A program made the translations under genes and the position numbers. A DNA stretch of 64,000 nt from Acanthamoeba lenticulata (Eukaryota > Discosea > Longamoebia > Acanthamoebidae), in contig NAVB01000055.1 of assembly GCA_002179805.1 (NCBI GenBank), positions 1 through 64,000 on the forward strand, in the 5' to 3' direction. Shown here one piece after another: positions 23,449-34,262 of the stretch (the first letter of the stretch is position 1; every line of letters starts with the position of its first letter). The notes under the pieces were generated by a model. It was given only the letters and a program-made list of their open reading frames with translations. It made no database searches and was not told the DNA's origin.

Positions 23449-23569
23449 CGACACCCGCACACCCACACATAGTTTGACGTGTCGAACGAATACACAACAT
23501 ATTGCTCAGTTGGGGTTCTCTTTGCGCTGATCTAGGGGAGCAGCTCAGGTCGACATCAAAGGCCCTTTT

Positions 23570-24497
23570 TCATTGCTGCTGCTGCTCCTCACGCAACTCG
23601 TCGCGCACTCGCATGAGGATCTTTCCCAGCATGTTCTTTCCAGAGCCATCGCCTCCGTCACCCCAGTATCGGTCTGCACCACACGACACACGACATTCCA
23701 GTCCAGGTCTTTCAGATGCTCCGTTCTAACACAACGCTCCACGAAGTGTGAGGCCGATTTACCGTGCGCTGTGTGTTCAACGATGAGCGCATCGCCGGTG
23801 TCGAGAAGCGTGCGTCGTATGTCGTCGTGCTGGGTGAACTTGGCCTTGACGCACTCGTACATAAAGTCGTCCTTGACCTAAAGTTCCGCAAGCACACCCA
23901 CGCACGATGGCGCCTCTCATGGTGAGAGGTCTTGCACGATGATTGCCCAAGAGACTTGCCAGTACCTGCTCCCAATCGTTTCGGCGGGTGGAGCCAAGCT
24001 TGCGCGCCAGCCTCTTGGCCTTGACCGGAGCGCCAGCCGTCCTTATCTTCTCCTCCAGCTCCGTACCTGCGTCATCGGAGAGAGCTCTCTTATGAGCACA
24101 TGCGTGCAATATGAACAACACGCGCAGAAGCGTAAACGAGTGAGTTTGGAGGTCAGCACCAACAAACTTTTGAGCCTGGAAGTAGTGCTCCGTCGTCTGC
24201 TCGTGGGTTAGAAAAGTCAGCTTGTGAAAAGCGAAAGCGAAAGCGAAGAGGGAGACTCACGGGCCATAACTTGCCGTCGAGGAGGATAGGGTGTGGCGAG
24301 AAGTTGGAGAAGCACACGTATTCGCCGTGGAACTTGATCACCTTACGGCCGGCCTTGGTGTACGAGACCCTCGGTCCTGCCGACGGTGTTGGACTGCGGC
24401 CCTTCGGCTTCGAGTCGCTGCCGCTGGTGCTCGACCCCTGTGCACTGTACGAGGCCGGTGGGATGTAAGTCGCCTTGAAATGACCACCTCCACGCAT
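23570..24497 (-). CDS. NADAR-domain protein (ADP-ribose/riboflavin-intermediate N-glycosidase family)
   Basis: Starts at an ATG at 24497 with a Ser/Gly-rich leader, then the NADAR core: VIKFHGEYVCFSNFSPHPIL, and after an intron TTEHYFQAQKFVG, KAKRLARKLGSTRRNDWE, MYECVKAKFTQHDDIRRTLL, DALIVEHTAHDRYWGDGGDG and KNMLGKILMRVRDEL. It ends with four Gln and a TGA at 23570. The EHYxQxxK, DRYWG and NxLG motifs are those of the YbiA/COG3236 family, which cleaves N-glycosidic bonds in riboflavin-pathway intermediates, and relatives that remove ADP-ribose from guanine in DNA. Which of the two this copy does cannot be read from sequence. About 220 residues. Confidence 0.88.
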
Positions 24498-24844
24498 GTG
24501 ACTAACTCTTGTTCTTTCGGTTTACGAACAACCGCTGTGCCATGGCGAAGATTAAAAAGCCCAAATTTCCTCCATTGGCGTTCGCCGAAAGCAAAACCGC
24601 TAACTCCTACGCAGTAAAAGAAGCAGAAGCACAACACCTGTTGCTGATCCCGAGGGTAGAATGAAGGTGCCTCGGAGAGGCCTGTGCTGTATTGTAACAG
24701 GGGGTGTATACATCAAAAGTTCATGTACAAGGAGGCGGGTAATATCTATAGAACAAGTAGGTGACAGTTGCTTATGCAGCCGAGAGATCCTCAGCTATGA
24801 GGAAGAAGTAGAAGAAACGAGACGATGACAGGACGTAGATCCGC
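24498..24844. other. Intergenic region between two minus-strand genes
   Basis: 347 bases. A 14-codon minus-strand reading frame (ATG near 24543) lies just upstream of the NADAR start and could be a short leader ORF. Otherwise AT-rich 3' sequence of the zinc-knuckle gene's neighbour; nothing else seen. Confidence 0.35.
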
Positions 24845-25993
24845 TCAATGGTGGCGGAGGCCGGTGGCGGAGGCAGAAGCGCTGCTGCTCACCAAAGAGG
24901 CCAGCTGTACACCGGGTACGGTCGCGTAGCCGGGGAGGAAGTTGCGCGGAAGGGCAGGCCGAGGGAGGGCCAGCGAGCCCAGGCTCGGCAGCATGAGGTC
25001 GCCCGCCTTGCTGCTCGCGAGGTGGGCCGGCAAGCTGGTTGCCTTGGGCGAAGAGGCGGCGGCGGCTGTCGCGTGCTGGAGGAACGACTGGAGCGGCGGC
25101 ACAAAGGGCGCAAACGGGGCCGCAAAGGACGTGCTGGGCGAGGACTGTGGCGACGCCGGGAAGAAGCGTCGTGGCGGTGACGAGGCTGGTGATGAGGCCG
25201 AGGAATGGGAGGGCGATGCCGTCGCGTGTTGGTGTGAAGCCGCGAGAGCGCTCACGCTGGCCAGGGACATGAGCGCCTGTGTCGAGGCCAGCGCCGCGGC
25301 CGGCGACGAGGCTGGCGAGGAAGTGTACGAAGAAGCGGGGGAGAACGACGGTGAGGGCGACACCGTGGTGGCGGTCGCGGGCGCCGTCGAGAGGAACTGG
25401 AGCGGGACGATGTCGACCGCCGTCCCGTCGGACCGCGGCAAAAGAATCGCCAAGTGGTGGGCAGCCGCCGTCGAGCTCACAGCGAACGGGTAGAACAGGG
25501 GCGAGGCCGCGTCGAACTTGGGCTCCTTGCCGTTGGCGGCGGCTGACGCGCCGCCCTGGACGACGTCCACGTTGCGGTTACGATCGGCGCCGTTGGCGGC
25601 CAACGGCTGAGCCGCGACGGGCGCTGGCGCGCTCACCGTGCGGCGACGCTTCCCACGGATCTGGGCCGGTGTGTCAACGCCCGTTGTAGCTGTTATTGTT
25701 GCGCTTTCTTCCTCCACCTTAATTCGCTTAACGCCACGAGACTCGGGTTCGAGCCCGCGCGCAGGGGCGATCGCCGTGTTCGCCCTGAGGACGGCCGTGG
25801 GGGAGGCGCTTGATGTGGGCGCCGCAGGAGGGTTGACTGCGGTGGAGGCGTCCACGTTGGCCTTGGAGCTGCGGTTCCTCGGTCGGCATCGGTCGCAGAA
25901 GCCTCGTCGCTTGGGCCGAAAGACGCGGCACTTGATGCAAACCGCCGTCTCCGGGTAAGCGGTAGCACCCTTTGGTCGGCCTCTCTTAATCAT
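24845..25993 (-). CDS. Protein with AT-hook-like start and C4 zinc knuckle; otherwise low complexity
   Basis: A single exon of 382 residues. It opens MIKRGRPKGATAYPE; RGRP is the core of an AT-hook. Next comes a four-cysteine site, CIKCRVFRPKRRGFCDRC, with C-x2-C-x11-C-x2-C spacing, then a basic GKRRRTV segment that could be a nuclear localisation signal. The remaining 270 residues are Ala/Ser/Pro-rich. I do not recognise the family; the combination suggests a nuclear DNA- or RNA-associated protein. An open frame continues upstream of the ATG but without conserved character, so the start at the ATG at 25993, directly before the basic motif, is preferred. Confidence 0.65.
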   Translation of the reverse strand: MIKRGRPKGATAYPETAVCIKCRVFRPKRRGFCDRCRPRNRSSKANVDASTAVNPPAAPTSSASPTAVLRANTAIAPARGLEPESRGVKRIKVEEESATITATTGVDTPAQIRGKRRRTVSAPAPVAAQPLAANGADRNRNVDVVQGGASAAANGKEPKFDAASPLFYPFAVSSTAAAHHLAILLPRSDGTAVDIVPLQFLSTAPATATTVSPSPSFSPASSYTSSPASSPAAALASTQALMSLASVSALAASHQHATASPSHSSASSPASSPPRRFFPASPQSSPSTSFAAPFAPFVPPLQSFLQHATAAAASSPKATSLPAHLASSKAGDLMLPSLGSLALPRPALPRNFLPGYATVPGVQLASLVSSSASASATGLRHH

Positions 25994-27209
25994 TGTGTGG
26001 TGTGGGCTCGTTCGTGTTCTGGTACTCTCGTCGAGAAAGAGAGGCGTTGCTTGTGTGCCTGGTCGGTGGTGTTTTGTGTGGCGTTCGCGGGGCTCTTGGC
26101 AAGAAAGAATGAAAGACGGCGAAAGAGAGAAGAGACAAGCACGGCGAGACGGGAGACTTAGCGGACGCCTGTTGGGTGAAGAGAAAAAATGGGGCACACA
26201 GGCGCTCGTTAGCACTTGTCCTGGGTAGTCGCTCAAGAAACAACGGCCCACCCTACGGTTGGAGGGCAAGGGACGGAAAGCAGAAAAGCACAGTGGAAAC
26301 TAGGAGACGGAGGACAAGCTAAGACAAGAAACGACATGTTGCCCAGGGCCAGGTGGTCGTTAGTACCCAGGCCGAGGAAACCGGTGCCAGTTGAGACTGG
26401 GGGTGAGAGGGGAAGCCGGCCCTCTTGCTCGAGCTGCGCGCTTCGAAGAGAGTTGGTTCTGTTGAGAGGAAAGACGAAGAGTGGGGGATGCTCGATGCGG
26501 CCGAGGCGCTAGAACTAAAGAGACAAGATCAAGGGGGGCCGGTATTTACGTGCGGCGTGCGCGTGTCCTGGTGTTCCCCCTCCTTGTTGGTGAGCCTGTC
26601 TACTTCTTTTCCGGTGAACACCGGCGGCCAATCGTCGCCAGTGGCCCAACATGTGCCGACACAGGCGAGACTTTTGATCGCGTGCCTGTCTACGCCGTTG
26701 CTTCTGCTGACCATCTGCGGCAGCCAGTCCCATTCCCTTCAGCGAGCGCCCGGCTCCGTGCGTCGGTGCGCCATGATAGCTCCCCCATTTCTTGTGGCCC
26801 CGGTCGCCGACACTTCGCTGACACGAGCCTGGAACCGACCTCTGGCCCTTGTTGCCATTTGCCTCGCGCCTGGTGCACCAACTCACTCCTTTCAAACGCG
26901 TGACCACAACGCCCTTTAGCCGCTGTGGCCCGCCTGGAACAAGGGGGGGGGGGACATGAACTGCCAGGTCCTCTATCTTTACGCACGCCAGGTGGGCCCG
27001 GACCGCAGAAACAAACAGAACATGTGAGTGACATGCAACAACAACAGTCCGCTCTTGTGGTTGTAGAGGCACAAGAAAGAGGAGTTTGGGAAAAGTGGAC
27101 GGGGTGCTGCATCGTGAAAACAGGTTTCTCGTTGTTGGACGCGTCCATCTGTCGCCCCACGTCAGAGGCCTCTTCTTTTTCTTCTTCATGTTCAGCGACG
27201 CGCCACCTC
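25994..27209. other. Long intergenic region
   Basis: About 1.2 kb, the longest gene-free stretch in the window. It should carry the promoter and leader of the zinc-knuckle gene (-) and the 3' end of the amidotransferase gene (-). Open frames of up to 240 codons occur on both strands but have no recognisable domains. A run of eleven G at 26943-26953 is the only notable feature. Confidence 0.4.
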
Positions 27210-29798
27210 TCAGCAGTGGGTGGCCCACATGAAGGCGCACAGGACGTTGACTATGGCCAACAGGAGGAAGCCCTTGGTCATGTCGAGCCGCAGGTGCATG
27301 TCGCCGCTCGCCACGGCCGACAGGGCCTGCTTGGTCGCGGCCATGGCATCGCTTTGGCCCAGCTCGTCCAGCTTGGCCTTGCCCTTCTGCGTCAGCGCGT
27401 GGAGCGGTTCGTCGACCGCCCGCGCTGCAGAGCGGACGGTGAGCTCTTCAGCGATGGGCGTCACGTTCTTGCACTTCTGCAGCCCCATGGCGTCCTTCTC
27501 TTGACCCTGTTCGGTGAGGTTGTCCGAGGTCTTGTCCTTCTTGTCCTTCTTCTTGGTCGGAATGGTCTGATGGGCCTTGGTCGCCTTCTGCTGGTCCCTG
27601 AGGCCCTTGCTGGCCTCACCCTCGCCGCCGGTCTCGGCGACCTTGAAGCTCATGGGCGACGCGGTGGCGGGCGCCTGTTGGGTGGGCGAGGAGGGCATCG
27701 AGCCGGGCGGCGAAGGCGGCGACGAGTAGAGGTCGTCGTGCTCGCCTGCCGACGGGTCGAGCGAGTCGCGCGGGAGCGACGCCGACCGGGCTGACCGGCA
27801 TGGGACTACCTCGAGCCTGTCGGCCCGCTTGTGGGGCCGCTTGCGGGGCGGCGTCTCGACGGACGAGTGGGTACGGTGGACCAGCGGCGGGCTGGTGTGG
27901 CCGGTCGTGGGCGGGAGGGGCGTGAGGGAGGTGACGCCGGCCGTCGGGTTGTCGCTCGCCATGCGCGGGTACCACGAGGCCAGGCTGTGGCGGCGTCGGC
28001 CGGCAAAGGTGGGCATGCTGGCAAAGTCCGGCGCCTTGTCCTTGAGCTCCTGCTTGACCTTGCGCTGCTCCTCGACGCTGCTGCGGTTCTTACCCACCTT
28101 CATCACGTTACGCGGGTCGCATAGGACTTCCTCGCGCAACTCCTCCTCGCCGGTGATCTTCTCGGCATGGGCCCCGTCCAGGTCCCACTCGCTGGCCTTG
28201 GTCTCCTCGATCTCGTTCTTGACCTCGATCTGATCGGCAGGCGCTTCCTCCACCTTCTCGCCGTCTTCGCCGTCCTCAAACTCGATGGCCTCGATGACGG
28301 TCCTCTGGTGGGCCGTGATAACCAGCAGGTGGTTGCGCGGAACCAGCATCCAGTTCCTGGGCTGCCGCGTCAGCGGTTCCGACGCCACCACTACGGACTC
28401 GGCCTCCTCCTGATCCGACGGGTAGTGCCAGTCGATTTCCACCCCCGACGAGTTGTTCTCCGGCGTGTGGTTCTCCGGGTCGGCATTGTGCAGGTGCAAC
28501 TGCTTCGCCTCCGAGAAGTACAGCGACGGCGGGTGTGAGATCCTGATTCCACACGCAACAGACACACACAAGCCGCGTCAGTCTCACAATGGGCCATTTT
28601 GGGGAGAAGGAAGAAGGTCGTACTTGGAGTCGCGGTAGCGGGTGGCGATCATGACCGTCCCGTCCGTCACGGCAAAGTTCATGTTGGAGGGCGTGTGCAT
28701 GCGCACGCCGTTGACTACTTCGGTCTTCTCCTCCTCCTTCTTGATGACGTCGAGGATAAACTTGATCATCTTGAGCATGGCCTCCTTCATCACGTGGCCC
28801 GAGTGGTCCTTGTTGGGGTCATGCTCGGGCAGGAAGTGGACATACAGCGCGCCGGCGTGCTCACTGTCAGTCATGCCCTCGATCATGCTGGCCGTGGTGT
28901 ATTTGATTTCCTCCAGGATCTGAACGCGAATCTTGGTAAAGTGGGCGATGGTGCCGTTCTGCATGAACAGCATCCTACAGAAGGAGAGACATGGTCCGCA
29001 AGGGGGGACGGGGTTTGCTTTAGCTGGCTGCTGATCATATGAAGAGGCTCACAAGAAGAAGACGCGCACGTACTTGCCAAACTTGAATGGGTGGCAGTTG
29101 GCTTCAGCGATGGAACCGTTGGAGGCTGTCATGACATAGACGGGAAGATGGTAAGCCATCATTGCCCAATCTCGCAGACTACCAAGGGAAGCGGTGTTGA
29201 CGAAAGGAGGGAGAGACGCACCAGCACGCACATGCGCGAACGCACAGTGGGTCCTGTTGGTGGCGAAGGCAACACCGAGCGTACGTGAGGCACAGGCAAG
29301 AAAATAAAAACGGAGGGTGGAGTGGAATAGAAGGAATGCCGTACTGCACATGAGCGGCGATCGACTGCAGGTTGGTGCAGTTCCATGAGGGGATAGTAGA
29401 CTTGAAGACGCACGGCTCTGGTCCAAAGTTGTCGTACCTGCGTGTGCGGATCTCTGTGTGAGACGCGTCGTGACAGCCACATGACAAAGCACATCGAAAC
29501 GTAGAGGGAAGAAGCAGGACCAGAGTCAAAAACGTACCACCCGATGCCGAAGCCATCACCGTTGATGGCTGTGTTCATGACTTTAGCCTCTCCATGATGG
29601 CCATGAACGAAGGGCAGGTACGGGCTGTGCCGACTCTGGTGGACTACAAACACGACGTTAGTCGGCGCGACACACACGCCCACTTGGCCGCGGCGAGAAG
29701 CGAGCAGAAGGCGTGCACGCACCGATCGAGTTCTGTGGCCGAGTCACAATGTCAGCCATGATAATGGGCTTGCCCATGTATACCATCCATCTGCACAT
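27210..29798 (-). CDS. Class II glutamine amidotransferase (Dug3-like) with acidic extension and C-terminal membrane segment
   Basis: The ATG at 29798 gives MCRWMVYMGKPIIMADIV; Cys2 is the Ntn-hydrolase nucleophile once Met1 is removed. Further class II amidotransferase motifs follow across several short exons: VVHQSRHSPYLPF, NGDGFGIGWY, PCVFKSTIPSWNCTNL, CALFAHVRAG, EANCHPFKFGKY and MLFMQNGTIAHFTKIR (the usual HNG is QNG). This matches Dug3, the glutaminase-type subunit of the cytosolic glutathione-degrading Dug complex, and EgtC-like proteins. After about 330 residues the protein continues with a long acidic, Ser/Pro-rich region with basic clusters and ends in TKGFLLLAIVNVLCAFMW plus ATHC, which looks like a tail anchor. 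Neither the extension nor the anchor is usual for Dug3. Confidence 0.85.
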
Positions 29799-30389
29799 GT
29801 TGTTGAGTTGTGGTGGTGTTGATTGAGCTCTCTTGTTTCTTGTAGTGAAGATTAATCTTGAGGTCGTTTGGCTGTGGCTGACCTACGTCTGAAAATAAGC
29901 TTTGGCGGTGTTTGCGGGGGTACTTTGGCCTCACCGCTCGTGCCTGAAGATGACTGAAGAGAATTTCCACCGTCTTTCGAACGTTTCCTGCTCGATTCAC
30001 CGGCGAAGCCTCGAAGAGCTGGGTTTTCAGCTGCCAGCGAACGCCTCGCCCATTTCCTTTGTGTAGGCCTGAGCGCCAGACCTCGCTCACAGGAGAACCG
30101 ACCCTCCCGTGCGTGGCCTCCCCTTCTTCAAAGAGCGTTCCTTGGGCTCTTGTGTCAAACAAAAAGAAAAATTTGAAGCCTGCTGCGTGCCAGGAATTTG
30201 TGCGATGCAGATAAATACGAAAAAGTTTTATGCTACAGTCACCGTCCCTCTCTCTTCCCGATCGCGGCGCAGATGGTTCGCTTGTGGGCTGTACAGCTCT
30301 GCTGATCTTCGCGGTCGTAGCCCAACCCTCTCGCTCTCGCTCCACACACGCGGTAGAGGGGCCTCTCGCTTTCTCTCTCTTCTCTTTTT
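29799..30389. promoter_or_regulatory. Intergenic region between two minus-strand genes
   Basis: 591 bases with the 3' UTR of the VAMP7-like gene and the promoter of the amidotransferase. A minus-strand frame is open through part of it but is not protein-like. No RNA gene or repeat seen. Confidence 0.4.
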
Positions 30390-31354
30390 TTACTCGGTTG
30401 CAGTATCGCTCCCTCGGCACGCTCTCCACGTCAAGCCGCCGCACGCGATGCTGCCGATGATCCAGATCACGGCCAGCACGCATAGGGCCACCACCTGCGC
30501 ATGGAGAGGCCACACGGGAAGCGCCAAGATAGCACCGGCGTTAAACAAACAAACAAACAAATGGCACACAGCACCGGTGAAGGGAGGCGTACGAGAGCAA
30601 AGGCCAGGGAAGTCTTGAAGTTGAGCCAGCAGTACTTGCGCTTGGTCTCTGCCGCGACAAGCTTGAAACTCGTGCCGGCGTCCTCCATGGTCTTGGCCTT
30701 CCACGCGAGTTCGGAGAGGTCCTCGCCTCGCCGGATGGCGCGGTCAATTGTCTCGCGCATGGTCTGCTTGACTCGGTCGAGCTTGCGCATGACCTCCACG
30801 ATCTTTTCCGTGCTCTCCGTCGAGTAGTAGACCATCTTCTTCTCCAACGTGTGTTGAAACTCGTCATTGAGCTCATAGGGCCTTGCGGCCTTGACTCGGT
30901 CCACGTCGAACTTCCTGAGGAAGCGTTCTTTCACATCCCGCAAGAACCCGAACGCGATCTTCTGCTCGAATTCGGGGTGTGCGGCACAGATGAAGATCAT
31001 GCCGTCCTCCATGATGTAGTGGAATGAGTAGGCGTTTGTTGTGAGCGTCTTCATGTGATTATTCTTCAGCTGGCCGCTGATCTTTGCCAGCATTTTCTCC
31101 GTCAACTGGCCACACTTGAGCGCATCCTTTCGCTCTTCTACTTCACTGGCAGGGATGATCGGCGAGGTGGCTTGGACCAAGATTTTGGTCTCTAGCGAGA
31201 TGAGGCAGAACACGATGAAGGAATCGGGCCGAGGGAGGGGCGCGTTCTGGTTGAAGCTGGACATTTCATCTCCCTCATCGTCGGGCAATGAGCCGAAGGG
31301 AGGGGCAGGGTTGCCCGCAGGTGGGGATTTCGTCCTTGTGGGCGGCGCTGCCAT
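30390..31354 (-). CDS. VAMP7-like longin R-SNARE
   Basis: Starts at an ATG at 31354 (MAAPPTRTKSPPAGNPAPPF). A Pro-rich N-terminal extension of about 45 residues is followed by a longin domain (SFIVFCLISLETKILVQA, AYSFHYIMEDGMIFICAAHP, AFGFLRDVKERFLRKF). The SNARE motif reads IVEVMRKLDRVKQTMRET then IDRAIRRGEDLSELAWKA; the zero-layer Arg is the one in TMRET. A juxtamembrane KRKYCWLNFK precedes an intron, and the last exon (from the acceptor near 30492) supplies the membrane anchor VVALCVLAVIWIIGSIACGG. R-SNAREs of this kind drive fusion with late endosomes, lysosomes and, in amoebae, contractile vacuole or phagosome membranes. The Pro-rich leader is longer than usual. Confidence 0.9.
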
Positions 31355-31869
31355 GTGTTCTGAAGAAGAGAGTTGCAGGTGATTGAAAATGGCCTCCTGC
31401 TAAATTGTTCCCGATGGAAGAGGAGAGGAGGATTATAGAGAGCTGTATGTATTGATGGTGGCTGTGCGGGATCTGGTGGACAGCAAACTTCGCGGGGTGG
31501 GCCCGCAGAGGTGAACTTCTCGCTTTGTGTCATAAAACCCGAGGAAAACGTATTTCCTCAGGGCGTCCCTGTTCCCCCCGTCTCCGTGGCAATTCAGCTG
31601 TCTTGCTGTGGCGGTGGAACCTTACGTTCCTCCTTCTTTGTTTGGCTTCCGGCACCTGCGCCGGCTAAGTGGCTCCTTGGTCCGTTTTGGCCCGTTGACA
31701 AACAAAAGCGGAAGAAGAAGAGGCCCGATCGACATCTCACAGGTCGTGGTTGTTGTTCACGCAATTCCTCAGGGCAACCACAAAGCAAAACCGAGGCGTT
31801 CTGCCATCCATTTGCGCTCCGCCAGCCACCAGAAGAACCCAATATAATGGCCTATCCCCTGCGTCGACC
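31355..31869. promoter_or_regulatory. Divergent intergenic region
   Basis: 515 bases between the VAMP7-like gene (-) and the next plus-strand gene. No clear TATA box, repeat or gene. Confidence 0.4.
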
Positions 31870-33155
31870 ATGAACGACCAGCCAGAGGTACTCTAGCCCC
31901 ATCGACATTCCTCTTTTTTTGATCCAAACGGAGCATAATTTCTCTTTCTGCCCATTGTGCTTTCTAGGAAGCGGAAGATGACCACATCCTAGAGGGACGA
32001 ACCCTCCTATCTCAGTCTGCCCCGACAGCAGGACAATCTCCTAAGGCGAGGAGCGGAACAGCCATCAGCGTCAGCAGCTCGGGCGAGCACAAGGACAAGA
32101 AAGAGAAGAGGAGCAACGGAGTCTTGAACAGGGACAGGAAGAAGAAGAAGAGCAGCGATGAAGCCAAAACGAACACCACCAGGCCGGCTGACGTCGCCGA
32201 GGCTGCGCCTCTTGCCTCGGCCAACGATGAGCACAAGGTGGTGGGCGAGCCTGCCGCTTCGGTCCTGAAGACTCAGAAGCATGGCAACGGCGGCGGTGAG
32301 CTCGAGGAGAGCGTCGAGCTGCACTCGCCCTTGCCCAGGCGTCTGCAGGACCAAAACGATGTCACGCGCAAGTCTGGGAGCTTCAAGCGATCGAACAACA
32401 AGGATGACAACAACAGCAGTAGCAGCAGCAGCAGCCCCGACCTGCCCCCTCATCACAAGGAAGACGAAAAGCACAAGAAAAAGAAGGAGGAGAAGGAACG
32501 GCGCAAGGAGCGGCGGGAGTCGAAAGCGGACGTGTGCGACCACCCGCGGCGGGCGTCGTCGGAGCTGCTGCGCGGGGGCAAGGGCCGGACGTTCTGGAAC
32601 CGGGAACGGACGCCGCGCCGGGGCATCCTCGTCCGATCGATGTCGGCCGAGCAGCTCGTGCACGAACAGCGAACAAGCTTCGACGGGGCCGAATTCAAAC
32701 GGAAGAAGCACAAGAAGCACAAGCGGAAGGTTATGCAGGACGAGGGCGTCAAGTTTGACAAGGTCGTCGTGCGCCACTACCCGCGCGAGATCTGCCTCGG
32801 CGGTTGCATGCTCAACCCCGACCAGGGCCCCTTCCTTGGTGCGTTCACCCCCTTCAAGCCTCCCCGACCCCAAAGGCTGCGCTGACGCATGCCAGCGCGA
32901 ACAGGCATCGGATGGGACTGGAAGCAGGAAGAGGTGCACAACCTGTACTCGTTCGAGCGCCTGCGCGAACCACTTCGTCATGTTGCGCACGCCATCCCCT
33001 CCGGGTTGCGACACGAGCTGCTCCTGCACTACGGCCTGAACGAGGGCGAGATACAGGAGCTGGTGCTTGAGATGAAGCAGAAGGACAAGGAGCTGCAGCG
33101 CGGGACTTCGTCAAGCTTCCTCCCATCGTTTTGGCCGTGGAAGAAGGCCGGCTGA
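31870..33155 (+). CDS. Basic, Lys/Ser-rich protein with a conserved HYPRE...GPFLGIGWDW motif
   Basis: Three exons (31870-31887, 31968-32838, 32905-33155) encode 379 residues. The first 250 are Ser-rich and very basic with nuclear-type clusters (RKKKKSSDE, KHKKKKEEKERRKERRES, KRKKHKKHKRK). The compact part follows: GVKFDKVVVRHYPREICLGG, then GPFLGIGWDWKQEEVHNLYS and a helical end. The pattern V-x-V-R-x-Y-x-R with a nearby G-P-x-x-G-x-G-W recalls a short motif I have seen in unnamed proteins of oomycetes, diatoms and amoebae, but I cannot name the family or a function. Probably nuclear. The motif is split by the second intron. Confidence 0.65.
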
Positions 33156-33456
33156 GTGGGGGCGCGAGCCTTTGACTTCATTATTTTTTTGCGTGGTCCT
33201 TGGTGCTCTGTTGCCCTGCTTGGCGGCACAAAAGCCCCAACAAATCATAAAAAAATCGAAAAATGAATGGAATGGGTCCAATTTGAGCCGCGACCAATGC
33301 TCGCGCAAAGGCGTTGCGCCGTCGGCAGAATTTAGGCCAACTTGGACCCAAGGCACGTCGTCGCCACTCGTCGCGTGTGCACAAAAAAGAAGGTTAACCC
33401 TCTCGATCCAGAAGAACCTCCTTCGCCGCCTTCAGATCCTTCTTCTCTTTAATATC
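33156..33456 (+). promoter_or_regulatory. ARPC5 upstream region
   Basis: 301 bases. It contains an imperfect 13-base inverted repeat, TGGGTCCAATTTG at 33273-33285 and CAACTTGGACCCA at 33338-33350 (one mismatch, 52-base spacer). This is a candidate protein-binding site pair for the ARPC5 promoter. Confidence 0.35.
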
Positions 33457-34079
33457 ATGGAAACCGCTGAGAGGCCCGAACGCAGTGACGCCGAGTTCCA
33501 GCAGTCGCTGGACGCCAGGCAGAGGGAGGTCAACAATGCCCTCAACACGTAAGTATCCCCCGCTGCTCCCCGCTGCGCGCCCTGGATCCTGTCTTCTTTC
33601 CACTGCGCGCCCACAAAGGGCTGAGATTGGGCACTCAAAAATTAACCTTTTTCTTTCTCTCTCACCCTAAAGGGGCAACCCCGGCCGCGCTCTCTCTGCT
33701 GCCCTTCAGGACCCCCCTCTTGGTTGCAAGAACCAGCAGATCAGGGTTCGTAAGTCGCTTGCATTTATGTGTTGAGTGGTTCAATTTCAACACTCGGCCT
33801 AACAAAATTTATTACTGACACGATCTTACGCTTGGTCGGATTCAGGATGCCAGCACGCAGTCCGTTGTGAGCGTTCTCACTGCCATCAAGGAGGCTGACA
33901 TGCAGAAGAACATTGATGCTCTCTCCCCCACCGACCTGGACACGCTCATGAAGTACATTTACCGTGGCCTTGAGGATGGTGAGAACTCGACCGCGCTTCT
34001 CAAGTGGCACGAGGCCGTCACCAAGAAGGGTGGTCTCGGCAGCATTGTGCGCGCCCTGGCCGAGAGGAAGACCTTGTAA
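33457..34079 (+). CDS. ARPC5: Arp2/3 complex subunit 5 (p16-Arc)
   Basis: Three exons (33457-33548, 33673-33745, 33846-34079) encode 132 residues, close to the family's length of about 150 but with a shorter acidic N-terminus. Matches to animal ARPC5 run through the whole protein: RALSAALQDPPLGCKNQ, VVSVLTAIKEADMQKNID, DTLMKYIYRGLEDGENST, LLKWHEAVTKKGGLGSIVRA and the invariant end LAERKTL. The subunit tethers Arp2 and ARPC1 in the Arp2/3 complex, which nucleates branched actin at the leading edge and at phagocytic cups. Single clear copy, no odd features. Confidence 0.95.
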
Positions 34080-34262
34080 AAGCACTCATCTCTCTTCTGT
34101 TCTATAAACCCTGTCATCCTAATCATCATGATCTCGCTCCCATTCTTCTCGACGCAAGAGCAAAAACCACCACAAGAGGCAGTGAATAAATAATAACATA
34201 AAGGCCAGTCGCTCAGGACCATGAATCAAACAAATGGGGTGCTGGCGCGTTGCTGCAAGCAT

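Noticed and set aside
24942..25493. Ala/Gly-rich plus-strand frame
   Set aside because: Antisense shadow of the low-complexity tail of the zinc-knuckle gene.
26943..26953. Run of eleven G (others near 6293 and 56220)
   Set aside because: Homopolymers without flanking structure; lie in non-coding or intron DNA and may carry length errors.
26515..27240. 241-codon minus-strand frame in the long intergenic region
   Set aside because: No domain, odd composition and no clear start context. Overlaps the end of the amidotransferase gene.
30542..30560. AAAC tandem repeat
   Set aside because: Five short units in an intron of the VAMP7-like gene; simple sequence with no wider pattern.
32007..33029. 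340-codon minus-strand frame rich in Leu/Val
   Set aside because: Antisense shadow of the Lys/Ser-rich gene at 31870-33155; crosses its intron and shows no domain.
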